The position numbers and the translations under genes are program-made. A DNA stretch of 64,000 nt from Halichoerus grypus (taxonomy: Eukaryota; Chordata; Mammalia; Carnivora; Phocidae), in contig NC_135722.1 of the NCBI RefSeq assembly GCF_964656455.1, forward strand, positions 91,135,313-91,199,312, read 5' to 3'. The notes under the pieces were generated by a model that searched no databases, had not been told where the DNA came from, and was given only the letters and a program-made list of their open reading frames with translations. Positions 1-11,455 of the stretch are shown piece after piece (the stretch's first letter is position 1; each line of letters opens with the position of its first letter).

Positions 1-2509
1 CGCTTGCCTGTAGAGGGCAGGTAGGCAGGTAACAAGAGTGAAGATGTCTGATGCGGGACACAGGCATACTTTGCAGTGAAAGGTAGGAATATCTTCACTT
101 CCACAGATACGTTCTCTCGGATTTTTTTTTTTTCAAAGGCAGAGCCTCTTGGACTGTTTTGTTTTATCACACTTGATGGAGCAGTGGGTATGGAGAAATA
201 GTTCCTTTCTTAAAAGCAAGAATGCAGATATTGGAAGGAATGTCAAAAAAAAAAAAAAAAGGAAAAAAATAAAAGGGAGTGGGGAGCATAATTAACCAAT
301 GAGCAACCAAGCAGTGATGACCCGACCTGAACGTGGCAAGTGGCACTCAGTGTCAATGTTGGGGAGACCACGTGCATGGCTAATGTCGTGACAGCCTGGA
401 GAGAACATCATAAGGAGTAGCAATGATTCGATTACACCCTGATGTGTCTGTGTAGGAATATAGGTCCTGAGTCTCAGTTCTCTATCTTTTAAATGTTGGC
501 ACAAAAATTTTTAGAAACAATATTGGTCCAAACAGAACATATCTGGGAGCTGTATTTGATCCGAACGCCACATTGGACCTGAGAGTCTTGTTTGCAACTC
601 TGAACGATCACGTTTGAGCTCACTGGACCAGGATGAGGTCATATTTTAACCAGTAGGGGGATGTTACCGACACACATTCAGTCTCAGTGTTTTCCTAGGT
701 TGTGTAAACTCCCTGAAGGCAAGAACTTTGTCTTTGTTGATCACAGTTGTATCCTCTGTATCGGAAACTGCCGAGACAGAGTCGGTGCTCAGTAAATACA
801 CGTCGGGTGAATGAGTGAGTGTGACAGAACCATTGCCCTCATGTGGCCGTGTTCAAGGTAGCAGAGGGATCTCTTGGTCAAGACAGTATAGCTCTTGCTC
901 TGGCCATCAGCTCCCAGGAGCAGGAAGCTTCCAACCTGAAAGGTCTGCCCTGCTGGGATAGGGGTTGGGGCCAGAAGCCTGCTGGCCTGGTTTCCAGGGT
1001 CCTGACGCCAGCACCCAGTCCCCTCCTGCGTTGGCCCTTTTCTCGTACTTCCACAGGGACTGTGGCACATCTTTTCCGTGGGTTGGGTAGGACTTGGTCA
1101 TGCACGGAGAAAGAGGTGGCTGCCACATCTCAAATGGTTTGGGAAACCCCCTTTTCATTGGTGGCATGGTTGAAAAGCTGCCAGAACTTGATGGAAAAAC
1201 TGAGGAAGGGGTGAGAGAGGCTGCGGCAGCTACTCTGTAATTTCTTAGAAGAGTGTTGTGTAGACTGTATTTTGTGGAATACCAGTAAAACTCGAATAGA
1301 TATTACTTGAAAAAAAAGGCAAATAAATCTGGAGAACAGGATGAACAGGTTTCTTCCTGCAGGACTCCTCAGAGCCTTTACTATGCTGGTGTGCCTTATG
1401 GAACCCCACCAGCAAAATAGAATATGCAGTTCATCCTAGATTAATCTGGCCACAGATTTTTTTGTTTTTTGGTGTTTTTTTTGTTTTTGTTTTTGTTTTG
1501 ATGGCATGTCTTTTAACAGTGTCTTCCTTGGAAAACACTTCTTTGAAAGTCTGCTGGTTTCCCAGCTCTGGGAGGTGGGGCTCTAAGGTACCATCTTCTT
1601 GCGGGTCTTGAGACTTTCTTACTGCCTAGCAGTGGGGGTCTGTGTTTGCAGACTCTCTTGGTATGACGGGAGGCTTGGGGTCTTTGAGAGCGGGTGACCT
1701 AGGGAGCACAGGGCTGCGTGCAGGCCCATTTTGCCCATGTGAGCACTCCCTTCCCCACCTTCAGCCTGGCTGGAGGGTGTCCACAGGTAAGTGCAGGCTC
1801 CCCAGCCTTTGTGAATGTGAACAAGGGACGGCCCCTCTTGCTCCTAAACCGATGCCCTGGACATCTCACCAACAGTGCCCAGATAAGGAAAACTCTGGGC
1901 TGAAAGTAACAAGAAAGCTTGCTTACTTGGGGTTAGGAGCTGTGCCTAAGTGTCCACTTGCCCCTGGGGGATACAGTGCTGAGCCCTGGGTTCAGAGGGC
2001 AGGCTCCTCTCTGGACACAGCTGGAGGATTAAAAGTGACAGTCAAGACTTCCTCTCCTTTCCAATTCCTGGGCCCTGGGTGGACGTGGGAGAACTGGGGG
2101 AGGGGCAGTGGTGCCACCAGCTTTGAGGATGAAAACCCTTGGAGCCTAGGATGCCTCGGGGAAAAGCAAAGGCCTTTGAGGGAGGTAGGGTATGGTGCAG
2201 GAAGGGACCGCATTCTGAGCGTGCCACTGCTATGGGGGAGAATTGCCAGGAGAGGGCAGTGCAGAGCGTCCTCCGGTCTCCTCTCCCTAATCTCTTTGTC
2301 TTTGAGCCGGACACGTATGCAAGTGAGTGTGCCAAACGTGGCTGTCTTTTTGCCCAGACAGGTAAACTGAGGTCACTCAGAGAGCCTTCTACCTTGTTCC
2401 CTTCCATAGGTATTTAGTTCAACAAGAGGTAGGCTGAGGCCTCCAAATTTTCTCCGGTCCAGGGTCCCACTAACCACTAACCACAGAAAAAGAATTGCGC
2501 ACCAGAATT
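1..2509. other. Intergenic sequence beyond the PKNOX2 3' end
   Basis: I see no exon here. The stretch holds an A/T homopolymer near 121-131 and 246-260, an L2 remnant at about 690-820, a T-rich low-complexity tract at 1453-1499, and otherwise unremarkable sequence. From memory of human gene order the next gene would be FEZ1, converging on PKNOX2, about 12 kb away; nothing here could be assigned to it. Confidence 0.6.
690..820 (+). repeat. L2 LINE 3'-end remnant
   Basis: The series aactccctgaaggcaagaac, then tttgtctttgttgatcac, then ggtgctcagtaaatacacg and gggtgaatgagtga follows the 3' end of an L2 element in order. It is strongly diverged and old. Confidence 0.65.
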
Positions 2510-2525
2510 ATGGTAGGTAATAAGA

Positions 2526-2531
2526 TTTACT
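2526..2531 (-). terminator. PKNOX2: Candidate variant poly(A) signal AGTAAA
   Basis: On the minus strand the hexamer AGTAAA occurs here, a known but less common variant of AATAAA. Cleavage would fall about 2505-2515. A GT-rich stretch (TGTGGTTAGTGGTTAGTG on the minus strand, 2469-2486) lies 40-57 bases further on, where a downstream element would sit. Alternative sites in the last exon are possible. Confidence 0.5.
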
Positions 2532-2683
2532 GAAAACTTCTCGGCCACATTCGGTACTGGTTTGGTGGATACATCAGAAGGAGGTTGCATAACATTAGGC
2601 AGGTGGAGGGGCTGGGAGGAGGATGTGTGGGCCTGTGTGCGGGTGTGCCTGTGCTGGGTGGGTCGCTGTCCAAAGTGGTAGGT

Positions 2684-2692
2684 GAAAGGGTG

Positions 2693-2733
<41 letters not shown>

Positions 2734-2759
2734 TGTGTGAGAGAGAGAGAGAGAGAGAA
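2684..2759 (+). repeat. (TG)n-(GA)n compound microsatellite in the 3' UTR
   Basis: About 20 TG units (with one CG break) followed by about 10 GA units. In the PKNOX2 transcript it reads (TC)n then (CA)n. Confidence 0.97.
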
Positions 2760-4514
2760 CAAGAAAGACGAACCAGAAAAGGAAATGTATTTTATCCCAC
2801 TGCACATTGCAAAAGTCTCACGCCAAAAAAGCTAGACTTTCCTCTACTTATGGCATCAAAACGGAGTAAAAAATGATTGGATCACCCAGATTATAAATAA
2901 GGTTATTTGTTTCTCAAAAATCCCTATTAAAACATTAAATATCAGCTCTTTTGGGGGAGAAATACATTCATTTCAGGGAGACCTCAGGAAAGCGACCATC
3001 TTTTTGCTCCACCCCAACCAGGTGGGGGAGGGGAAGCCCCAGAGGGCCCTGAGGGTCCCCTCAGGTTGAGCCAGGTAGCCACTCGCATCCTGCCACTGAA
3101 GGAGATGGCCAATGCACAATTTACAAATGAAACGGCAAGTCCATTAAATTAAAATCCAATGGAAAACACACGTGTGATCAGTCCTGTCATTCACAGCCAA
3201 GGGGTGGGAGAAGAGGGGAGGAGGGGGTGCCAATCATGGGGGCCTGGAAGTTGGGGTGGGAGGGTGTGAGTTAGGGCAGGTGATGGAAAGCCTCCTCCTC
3301 GAGGGAGCCCCAGTTCCTCCAGTGCTGTGTGTCATGGTGGTGGGTAGATCAACCAGGTGTGTGGGGGTGGGGCACCACTTAGCGCTGGGGCACCATTTCT
3401 CTGGGCCCTCGCCCACACTTCGAATATTGATGGGAAGAGGGATGTAGCACCTTCTCCAACCCCTGGCTTCCCACTGGACTGGATGCTTCTTTTCCAATGT
3501 TTCTTCTGCCTTCTCTGAAGGATAGAATGAAGAAGAGAGCAAAATGGGGGCTGGTGGAGCCAGCCTGGGAGCAAGGGGACAGCCATGGGGGGCTGAGGGC
3601 CGGGACATCTGAGGAGCTCCATCTGAGGGCTGGAACATCTGGGATAAGACACCATTGTCCTGTTGTTACAGGAGCTGAGTTCTGTGACCACCTAGGGATG
3701 GCTGTGGTCCCCAAAGTCATCTTGATATGGCTCCTAGCTCAGGTTCTGCCATCTCCTTGGGTCCTGGAGCCAACCCGGGGGAAGGGATTCCTCTTAACCC
3801 CCTACAATCCGAGCCTGCCAGCTTACCATTCATTTTAGGGGGAGAGAGAGAGAGAAGGTGTCTGTGGTGGCTCCTGCCCTCTCTCCCAAGTCCACGGTTG
3901 CCCATGCCTGAGACAGGTTCTTGGAGGAATGAGCTGGAGCCGTCGGGAGCCCAGGTCCCACTCCGATCTGCAGGATGTTGCGCCTCAGGGCCTCCCACTC
4001 TGCCAGCCACTGGTGATGCGTCTGGGCTCCTCCTGCCCTTGAATGTCTGTCAGGGAGCTGAGAACCTCACAGGGGTGGAACCCAGACCCCCTTGACTCTC
4101 CCTTTCCTCCTAACTCTGTCCCTGGCAAGGCTCACTCTGAACAGCACCGATCCGTCTCACAGTACAGGGCTTGTAAACAACTCAAGTCCTTCAGTGGGGG
4201 GCGGGGCATGGGTGCCATCTGTCCTTAGGGATTTAGTGAGTCCAGCTCTCACTCCTGCCGTTCCGTGTAGGCTGCTTGACCGGCCCCACAAACGGAGTCC
4301 TCTGCAGTTCAGGGAAGTGGGGCTGGGGTGCTCATTGAAGCTTGGTAGTTGGGAAGGAGCAGGTGTCTCCTCTGCATTTCTTCAAGCTACTGATTTGGGG
4401 AAGCTAGGGCCAACTTCCTCGGTGCTGCCTGCGGTGCCCCCCTCCCTCCCACCCTGGAGCCCTCCTGACGACACTCCTCTCCTGCTCGGTGACCAGTGCC
4501 ATCTGGGCTGCCAA

Positions 4515-4741
4515 CTATTCCAGGGAGTCACTGTGTTCCAAGCCCAGGTCGCTGACATTTGTCGTCTGAAGCTCGTCGGCCTCTTCTTCCAGCTCCTCTT
4601 CCTCCTCCTCTTCCATCTCATCCTCATCCTCTTCTTCTGTCCCATCCAATGAGTCATCGTGTGCAGCCATCATGGCCTGTTGCATGGCCATTGTGGCATT
4701 GTCTGAGGACAGGGACTGCAGGTTGTCCAAGCTGATGGAAC
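4515..4741 (-). CDS. PKNOX2: PKNOX2 terminal coding exon: acidic C-terminus and stop
   Basis: The coding part of the last exon is 227 bases: two bases finishing a Gly codon, 74 codons (visible residues 323-396), and TAG at 4515-4517. It starts SISLDNLQSLSSD, passes MAMQQAMMAAHDDSLDG and then a run of about 24 residues that is almost all Glu and Asp, and ends NVSDLGLEHSDSLE. The acceptor is CTCGCGTAG, with few pyrimidines. The acidic run is made of GAG/GAA/GAT codons and sits on a purine-rich coding strand. It could be a transcription-activating or cofactor-binding tail; that role is inferred. An open frame through the opposite strand here is a shadow of this low-complexity sequence. Confidence 0.97.
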
Positions 4742-5733
4742 CTACGCGAGAGGAGAAGACAAGGGTCAGGCCCAGGAACCTCAGTGTTGGATAGAGTGGC
4801 AGAGACTGGCTCATGGAGTGGTCGACAGTTCCCAGGTGTGAAGTCCCCCGGTCCATGTGTTTGTCAGCCCCTCCCTGCCCCATCCCAAGCAGCGGCGCTC
4901 CTAGTTACCGTTCACTGAGCATCTTCTATGTAAGTATGTTAAATACTTTGACTTTCTAACAATTCTGTACAGTAAGTCTTATCATCTCCATTCTAAAGAG
5001 GAGGAAACTGAGTCTCAGATGGTTAAGGCATTAGCTCAAGGTGACGGTCAGGCATGATGGAGTTGGGATTCTCCCCTTGGTCCATCTAGCTCAAAATCTG
5101 TGTATTTCCGCTACACCTGACATGGCAATTGTCCAGCACAGAGGAACCTGAACGCAACCATAGAGATGCACACGAAGGTATGTACATGCACACACACACC
5201 TCTACTCCACTTCCCACACAGAGCTATCTTCACGTGCCAAGCTATAAAATGTCTGGCTCATTGAATTATTCATTGTGCACCAGGCGACCGGCAATTAGAA
5301 AAGTGTATATGGAGGATGTGATGGAGAAGCTGGGAAAACAAAGCTCTTCCTGGCCTCCGTTCACAAGCCAGCTGCCTGCTTTGGTATTTATAGATGGCCC
5401 TGGCTCTTGGGGAGCCGTGCAGACACTCATGGGCGCGACAGAACTTCGGGAGAGTGTGGGAGTGAGGAGGGGGCTCTGCTGAGCAGTCATTGACTCAGAT
5501 GACCATGGACTCCCACTCGTCTTTGTGAGGTTGCTTTTTGGTTTGTGAAAATATATGCAAAAACATCCCCCTCTTTCAGGCCTGTGCACACCCTTCGATG
5601 GAGATCACTATTGTGACCAAGCTGTCGCTGCCACGCAGGCAAGGGGATGGCCAGCGCTTGCATCTCTGCAGAACCTGTCCAGGAGGTCCGCCCACCAGCC
5701 CCAGGCTAGAGCACACCCACCCCCGGTTCTTAC
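4742..5733 (-). other. PKNOX2: PKNOX2 intron between recognition-helix exon and last exon
   Basis: This is a 992-base intron with GTAAGA donor and GTAG acceptor. It contains one MIR copy (4905-5120) and a short CA-rich stretch near 5190-5202. The part 5230-5560 has no repeat I recognise and no other feature I can name. Confidence 0.85.
4905..5120 (-). repeat. MIR SINE, reverse orientation
   Basis: The order actgagcatcttctatgtaa, then atcatctccattctaaagag, gaggaaactgagtctcagat and aaggcattagctcaaggtga is the reverse complement of MIR. Both ends are diverged. Confidence 0.65.
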
Positions 5734-5912
5734 CATCCGGGTTTGTTCCCGGGGCGCCGCCCTGCTGTTGCAGCACCCCTGCAGCAATGGAGTTGGGCCA
5801 GAATCTTTGGGTGGGCCGGTGCTGCGACTTGATCTTCTTGGCTTTAGGGGCAGGGTCTGGGTTGCTGGCATCAAGCATGGGCTGCAGGATGCGCCTCCGG
5901 GCATTGATGAAC
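5734..5912 (-). CDS. PKNOX2: PKNOX2 coding exon: homeodomain recognition helix and basic tail
   Basis: This exon is 179 bases: one base completing Trp-48, 59 codons (visible residues 263-321), and one base of a Gly codon. It opens FINARRRILQPM, the recognition helix, with Ile-50, Asn-51 and Arg-53/Arg-55 of the homeodomain intact; Asn-51 is the invariant adenine contact. After it come a Lys-rich stretch (APKAKKIKSQHR), which may add to nuclear import, and a Gln/Gly-rich stretch ending GAPGTNPD. The acceptor is CCTGGGCAG and the donor CGGATG|GTAAGAA. All DNA-contact positions I can check are present, so this looks like a functional copy, not a pseudogene. Confidence 0.97.
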
Positions 5913-5978
5913 CTGCCCAGGGGTAAAGGTAGAGACCTGGTTAGTCACCGCCCCCCCCCCCCGGGGTTGTGGGGTTTG

Positions 5979-6015
5979 TGTGTGTGTGTGCATGTGCATG
6001 TGTGTGTGCGCGTGC
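5979..6015 (+). repeat. (TG)n microsatellite, interrupted
   Basis: Alternating TG with GC and CA interruptions follows a poly-C run at 5950-5961. The mixed TG/CG alternation is prone to length change. Confidence 0.85.
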
Positions 6016-6622
6016 ACGTACAGGGAGTGAGAGCCTCTTCCAGACTCTCAGCAGCTGATCCACTGTACAGAACAGACTGGGGGCTCATCTAGGGTGTGAA
6101 AGCCTAGCTGGGAGAAGAGCCCTGGGCACTGCAGGGCTCATGGAATCACCTGGAGCTTGGTAACCACAAAGCAGCATGGGAAGGATGCATGAGGAGGGTC
6201 AGAAATCTCTACTCAGGACTTATCAGGATTGAACAGAGGAAGTAGGGGTCCCCTTAGAAGCACTAAACCCTGACTTTTCTCCAGGGCCCAGGGCTCAGAT
6301 CAGGGGCTCCAAATCTTGGGTCTACCCCCACCCAACCAGACCTTGCTCTCTGAGATTTCTGTGACAACCCAGCCAGACACAGAGAAGGGGAAAACAGATG
6401 CCTGTGAAGTCAGAACAGCCAACTCTCCCTCCTCCTTCCCACCCCAGCTTTGCAAAATGTTATAGTTTTTCAGTTCACAGAGGTGGTGGGTAGACCAGAT
6501 GACCACTGGCAGCTCCTCCAGAACTTGGACGCCTGCATTCCTCCTGTGTGTGTCTGCAGTGCAGGCAGGGCTGGGCTTTCTATTCAGCAGGAAGCTTCCA
6601 GTGATGTTCCTGACATAATCTC

Positions 6623-6636
6623 CCAGCAGAGGGCAC
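6623..6636 (+). promoter_or_regulatory. Candidate CTCF site
   Basis: CCAGCAGAGGGCAC matches the CTCF core CCASYAGRKGGC at every position, with T next, also as in the consensus. It lies in the short intron within the homeodomain. Binding and conservation are not shown by sequence alone. Confidence 0.45.
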
Positions 6637-6817
6637 TGAGAAGCTGCAGATGAAGCTCTAGGCAGTTGGGCTGATTCTAGCTTTCTGCTTCTAGCCCAAA
6701 GGGGAGGACTGCTGTGGTAGCTGGGCTGGGCTGAGCTGTCTCTTTTCCCTGCTATGCATTCCCTTGTCAAGCAAGTGGCCCCCGGATCTGAGAGCCTTTG
6801 GGCGGGTGATAACTCAC

Positions 6818-6894
6818 CAGTTATTTACTTGCAGGAGGGTGAGGTTTGTCTGGGCTGCGATCTGCCTCTTCTCATCCTCCGTGGGGTAGGGGTG
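6818..6894 (-). CDS. PKNOX2: PKNOX2 coding exon: homeodomain PYP loop, helix 2 and start of helix 3
   Basis: This exon is 77 bases: 25 codons (visible residues 237-261) plus TG, the first two bases of the Trp-48 codon. It encodes [15 protein letters not shown] and [14 protein letters not shown] contains the three-residue PYP insertion that defines TALE homeodomains between helices 1 and 2. The acceptor is TTTCAG before CAC and the donor is CTG|GTGAGTT. It is a small exon 16 kb from its upstream partner, so it depends on a very long intron being removed exactly; skipping would shift the frame. The phase-2 intron within the invariant Trp codon is exactly matched by the next exon. Confidence 0.97.
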
Positions 6895-7374
6895 CTGAAA
6901 TGAGAGGTGAAGGGCTAATGCGGGGTGGGCACATGGTGGCCTGGTCCCTCTAGAGACCATGCCTACGTCACAGGTGCTATCTTGGCCCAGGCAGCCCAGC
7001 GGTTTGGGAGCCTAACTGGGGAAAGTACAATTTTTGTTTCCCAAAAGCAATGGGACTAGAGCTTGGGGGAGGCTGCCCCATGTCTGTGGCTCCACAGTCA
7101 GGACCATCAGGCCCTCAGTGCAACCTCCCCCCAAGATGGGAGACCAAATTGCTTTCCCAAGAGTCAGTACGGCCCTATATTGATAGCTTCCAAGGCACTT
7201 TCACATCCTGACTTGGTCCTCACAGCCAACCCCCAGCAGGCAGGTCAAGCATTATTAGTATTAGGTTGACTATGGCCTCAAAAGCCCACAGGACTATCAG
7301 AGGGTGGTAAATGGGGGTATCTGAACCAATTCAATTTAAATTGACTGAAATTTACTGCATATCTACTCTGTGCC

Positions 7375-7600
7375 CAGATTTATGCAGGCATCCCAGGAGA
7401 CAGAAGATAAACATAATAACTACTAGTTGTAGAATACTCGGTAACCTGTGAAAGGTTGTCATGCACTTAATTTCATTTAACAAAGCACATCGCTAACATC
7501 TTATCAGGTAGGCAGGTTAAGTATTGTTATTCCCACTTTACAGCTGAAGAAACTGAGTAACTTCTCCAGTGTTCCCTCAGGGGGTGGCACCAGCTTGGGA
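7375..7600 (-). repeat. MIR SINE, reverse orientation
   Basis: The series tgcacttaatttcatttaac, attcccactttacagctgaa and gaaactgagtaacttctcca is MIR antisense. It follows a second low-similarity block reading tactctgtgcccagatttatg. Confidence 0.6.
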
Positions 7601-7734
7601 CTCAGTTCTTTTCATCTTGGTCCAGTCTCCCTCCCTTAATCATGCTGCCACTTTGTAAGACTGAGTCTGTGTCTTTGTGGTGGTGAGTGAGGAAGTGGTG
7701 TCCCCGGGCACTTCAGTCCCTGCATTGATGACAT

Positions 7735-7855
7735 GCTTGTCTCCCACTCTTAGACTGTGCTTCATGAGGGCAGAGACCATGTCTTATTAATTTGTCTTAT
7801 TAATGTATCCCCAGTGCCTTCCACATGCAAATGACATGCAAATGACTCCTGAGTG
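7735..7855 (+). repeat. L2 LINE 3'-end remnant
   Basis: The order tcatgagggcagagaccatg, then tcttattaatgtatccccag and tgcctt is the L2 3' end. An internal duplication of the cttattaat segment is visible. Confidence 0.65.
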
Positions 7856-10049
7856 AAAGAAAGCAGAAAAAAAGCAAAGGTTGGGTGGTTTGGGTAATGG
7901 GCCCTAGAGAAGGTTAGAAGGAGAAATGCGTTGGCCAGAGCATTGGGAAGGCTGCACAGGTCACATTAAGATGGGAAAGTTTTGGGTGGTGGTGGAATAG
8001 GGGTCCTTGTGGGTCTCCCTGGGTGGTGAGCCGCATGGTAACCGGGTCTCTGCGTCTTTGTGTCTCCCCCAGGTCCCCGCACCCACACCTTGCACCCAGT
8101 AGGCATGCAGTAAAGATGTGACGAGTATCGGAATGGGTGGGAGCCTTGCCCTGAAGCGAGGGGAGATCTGGGGCCTCTTAGGGCAGAGGACCAAGCTGTC
8201 CAGCCTCCTCCAGCCAGGGCCATTCCTCATGACTGAGGTGGCATTACACAGAGCTGCTTGGGCTTTCTGAAGTCCCAGAGACTGGGCCTCAGATTCTGGC
8301 TCTGTCACGACATGTTGTGAGGTCTCAGGCATGTTCCTTAGCCCTACATCATAAAGTCGTCTAGTGATTAAATGAAATTGTACTTGTTAAAGTGCTCGCG
8401 AGGAGGTGGCTCTTCACACTATTATTATGGGATGATGTGGGCGAGGGGCTTAAGGCTGTCTAAGGAATGAGCGTGAGGGCAACAGCCTCAGAAGTGCTCT
8501 CATTATCAGCGACAAAGGCGAGCAACCTCTGCAGTTGACCCCAGCAGCCCCTGACCAAGACAGTCAGGGTCACGTGTTGTTTTAATTCACACCTCTGACC
8601 CTGGCCGCCATGCCAGGGCAGCTGGGCCTTGGGATTCATCCAATATTAAGATTCTAACAAGGAGGAAAACACCAATGGGACCACCACCCAGGTCAACTAG
8701 GAGACAACTTCTTCCTGACTGGGAAGGCACATAAGAAGGCTGGGAGGCGAGACTGCAGGCCCCAGGGGGCAGAGGAGTTGGGGCTCCATGCTTCTGACAC
8801 CTTCTGGGGAAGGGGTGGGGCCCACGCCCTATTTTCCTGCTGCATGGAGTTCCAATTCCCCTAGCCGTGAGAAGGAGCCACGCAGCCTCCCTGTCCATGG
8901 CCACTTGGTCTGCGAACCCAGCAAAAACAGGGCAACTCTCTGGTCTGCCCGGACTGCACTAGCCCCTTTCGTGCCTTCTTGTCCTTGCACCTGCCGTTCC
9001 CTCCGCTGCAACGCTCTTTCCCCCACTTTTCCACTGTGTGTTTCTGAGCTTCTGGAAAGACCTGCCAGAGATCAGATCCTCTGTGAGGCATTTCCCAACT
9101 TCCTGGGGCAGAGTTCGTCATGGCTGTGTTTGAATAATGGCCTTTAGCCCGCTATATGGTAATAGGTCTCCCTACGAGACTGGAGAGCTGCTCTCAGGGA
9201 GGACTTCCCGGTGGCACTTCAGCTGGACTTGGAAGAACGGCCAAGCCATCCCAGCAAAGGCGGGGATGGGCCTTCTAGGCACGAGCCTTGCACCAAGACT
9301 TACACTGAAGCCAGCTAGATGCAAGTCTCTTCTTCTACTCTTAAAGACCTCCGGGGAAGGAAATCCTTCAGTCTCCCATGGAGGGATAGTGTGTGCTGTC
9401 TCTAAGGAGGTTCCTGGCGCAGGCCTCCGTTCTGAGTGGATGTCGTAAATCCAGAGGTTAACATGCTCTCATTGAATGGAGAGGGTGGGAGGCAGTGTCA
9501 CGGAATCCAGCTGGTTGTCCTCGTATGAGGACATAAAGCAATATAAACCTTTTATCCTCCCACCGTGCAAATGCCACCACCCATCCTGCCTGGAATCAGC
9601 ATCTCAGGAGGCACGTGGTGGGGGCCATGGGGTGAGTGGCAGCTTTGGCCCGGCTCTGGGGACAGGTGTGTCGGCCAGAACATTCCTGGCACCACATCTG
9701 AGTGCTCACAGGAGCAGTCCAGCTTGTACATGCCTCAGACCAGATGATTCCTGAGGACAGAGTCAAAATAGTCCTGGCCCCTGGACAGACCTCGATTTGC
9801 TCAGTTCTACTTTTAGCACAATTGGAAAGGCTCTGAGCCAAGGACGGGAAGAGGAATCAAGTGAGATCGTGGTAAGCCCTCAAGCCATGGTAGCCACTCT
9901 CTGGGCACTGTTTGGAAGAACTCCTCTGGAGTTGGGAGGGAAGCAGGCAGCAGCTTTCTGGAAGCAGATAATCCTTCCAGAAAAAGAGATACAGAATGGA
10001 CCAGAAAATGACAGATCCTTCTCAGGGTGGGCATGGAGCTTCATGCGAC

Positions 10050-10265
10050 GAGGCAGAGCTGCCTGGTGGTCAAGAACACGGCCTCTGGAGAGGTCAAGTC
10101 CTGCACCCCCCCACTTACCAGCTCTGTGAGCTTGGTGATTTGTCGTTCTCCATCTCCCATCCTTAGTTTCCTTGGCTTAAAATGGAAATAACAGAATAGC
10201 GCGTACCTCTGGGACTTGGGGGCTGATTTAATGAGATAACGCAGGTAAAGCATGTGTGCTTCACG
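10050..10265 (+). repeat. MIR SINE, forward
   Basis: The series ctggtggtcaagaacacggc, cagctctgtgagcttggtga, cttaaaatggaaataacaga and atttaatgagataacgcagg follows MIR nearly full length. Confidence 0.75.
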
Positions 10266-11240
10266 GACTCACTCTGGACAATGTAGCAAAGGCTCCCAGA
10301 TGTCACAGAGCTTGCTGTGCAGTCTCCAGAGAAGGGAACTGCAGAGTTTACACAGAGTGGGTGTTTCGTGGTGGCCCAGCTGCCATCAGGAAGTTCCTCC
10401 AAAATCTGACCTAAACTCTTTCCTGCCTCTTTCTGACACCTCGCTTTGCAGCCTCCTAACTCAGGTCTCCCCTGCCCTAAATTGAAGCTGAAGGCATCTT
10501 TCAGTTGAAGGCTGAGTTCCACCTGCGGTGCTGGGTCTGGAAGAAGTGTGGCCAGGGCCGGTTCATGGGTCCCTGGCCACTCCCTTCACTCTGAGCCCAC
10601 CCCAAGATTGTCCTTCCTCCTCCCGGGGCAGGCAGATGAGCATGAGGCTGGCCAGTCACCGAGGGGCAGAGCACAGGGGAAGTGGGGGCCTGCTGGCATC
10701 CGTGGCCTTGTGCTGCTGGTGAAGCAGGGTTTGGAGCCAGATTTCCTTCCCCACTTTCCCTCCAAGACCAAGCACCGCACTGGCGTCAACGACAGCTGTC
10801 TTCCCTTCTGGCTCCTGACCAAATGTGGGCATGCACCCTGCGGCAGCCCCAACTCTGAGGGCCTGGCCTTGCTCTAGGAGGGTCAGACACCAACCCCACG
10901 GAGGCAGTCGGCATGGTGAGGGGCCCCGAAACAATCACATTTCATCACATCTGAGATGCCATCGATGGCAGGGTGCACCCTGATTTCACAGATGCTAAGT
11001 GGGAAAAAATGAGCCTTCTAGAGTGGAGAGAAGCCCAGCAAGCCACCAGAGGAATTCCTCTTTCTTACTATCATGTACCTCCTGCAGACCTTCCATTCTT
11101 TTATCTCTCCTTTTTACTCCCCTCCCCCTTATAATTATACCTGCACAGAAAGGTCCAGAGAACTAAAATGTATAGCTTTATCTATCATCACAAACACCAA
11201 TGGGACCACAACCCAGGTCAAAAAATAAGATACTACCAGG

Positions 11241-11419
11241 GGCGCCTGGGTGGCTCAGTCGTTAAGCGTCTGCCTTCGGCTCAGGTCATGATCCTGGAGT
11301 CCCGGGATCGAGCCCCGCATCAGGCTCCCTGCTCCGCGGGAGGCCTGCTTCTCCCTCTCACATTCCCCCTGCTTGTGTTCCCTCTCTCTCTGTGTCTCTC
11401 TCGGTCAAATAAATAAATA

Positions 11420-11451
<32 letters not shown>
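11241..11451 (+). repeat. Can-SINE, full length, with 13-bp target duplication
   Basis: The tRNA-Lys-like head gcgcctgggtggctcagtcg includes the A-box region; a CT-rich tract, AAATAAATAAATAAAATCTT and a long A-tail follow. Perfect target-site duplications aagatactaccag flank it at 11228-11240 and 11452-11464. The perfect duplication and the long pure A-tail mark this as one of the younger insertions here. Confidence 0.95.

Positions 11452-11455
<4 letters not shown>

Larger units (their letters stand above)
2510..4514 (-). other. PKNOX2: PKNOX2 3' untranslated region (proposed extent)
   Basis: The region after the stop codon lacks SINE, L1, MIR or L2 signatures for about 2 kb, as expected of a transcribed 3' UTR. 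It holds a (CA)n/(TC)n microsatellite in the transcript sense at 2684-2759 and several G/C-rich stretches. I place the end near 2510 because of the poly(A) signal candidate at 2526-2531 and a GT-rich element just past it. The extent is inferred; there is no AATAAA or ATTAAA in this orientation between 2500 and 4514. Confidence 0.6.
5913..6817 (-). other. PKNOX2: PKNOX2 intron inside the homeodomain, Trp-48 codon
   Basis: This is a 905-base phase-2 intron. It carries a poly-C run (5950-5961), a GT/GC-rich microsatellite (5979-6015) and a good match to the CTCF core at 6623-6636. The remainder shows no repeat I recognise. Confidence 0.85.

Noticed and set aside
1642..2370. 242-codon open frame on the plus strand in the intergenic part
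   Set aside because: No family resemblance I can name, Trp/Gly/Leu-rich composition of GC-rich non-coding DNA, and several overlapping frames of similar length in the same place.
1..2509. FEZ1 3' end expected as the converging neighbour
   Set aside because: From remembered human order it would lie about 12 kb further out, and I could not recognise any FEZ1 coding sequence here.
4092..4652. 186-codon plus-strand frame opposite the last PKNOX2 exon
   Set aside because: Its Leu/Phe-rich end is the reverse reading of the Glu/Asp codon run; a shadow frame.
11241..11320. tRNA-like A-box sequence
   Set aside because: It is the tRNA-Lys-derived head of a Can-SINE, not a functional tRNA gene; the same applies to the other SINE heads.
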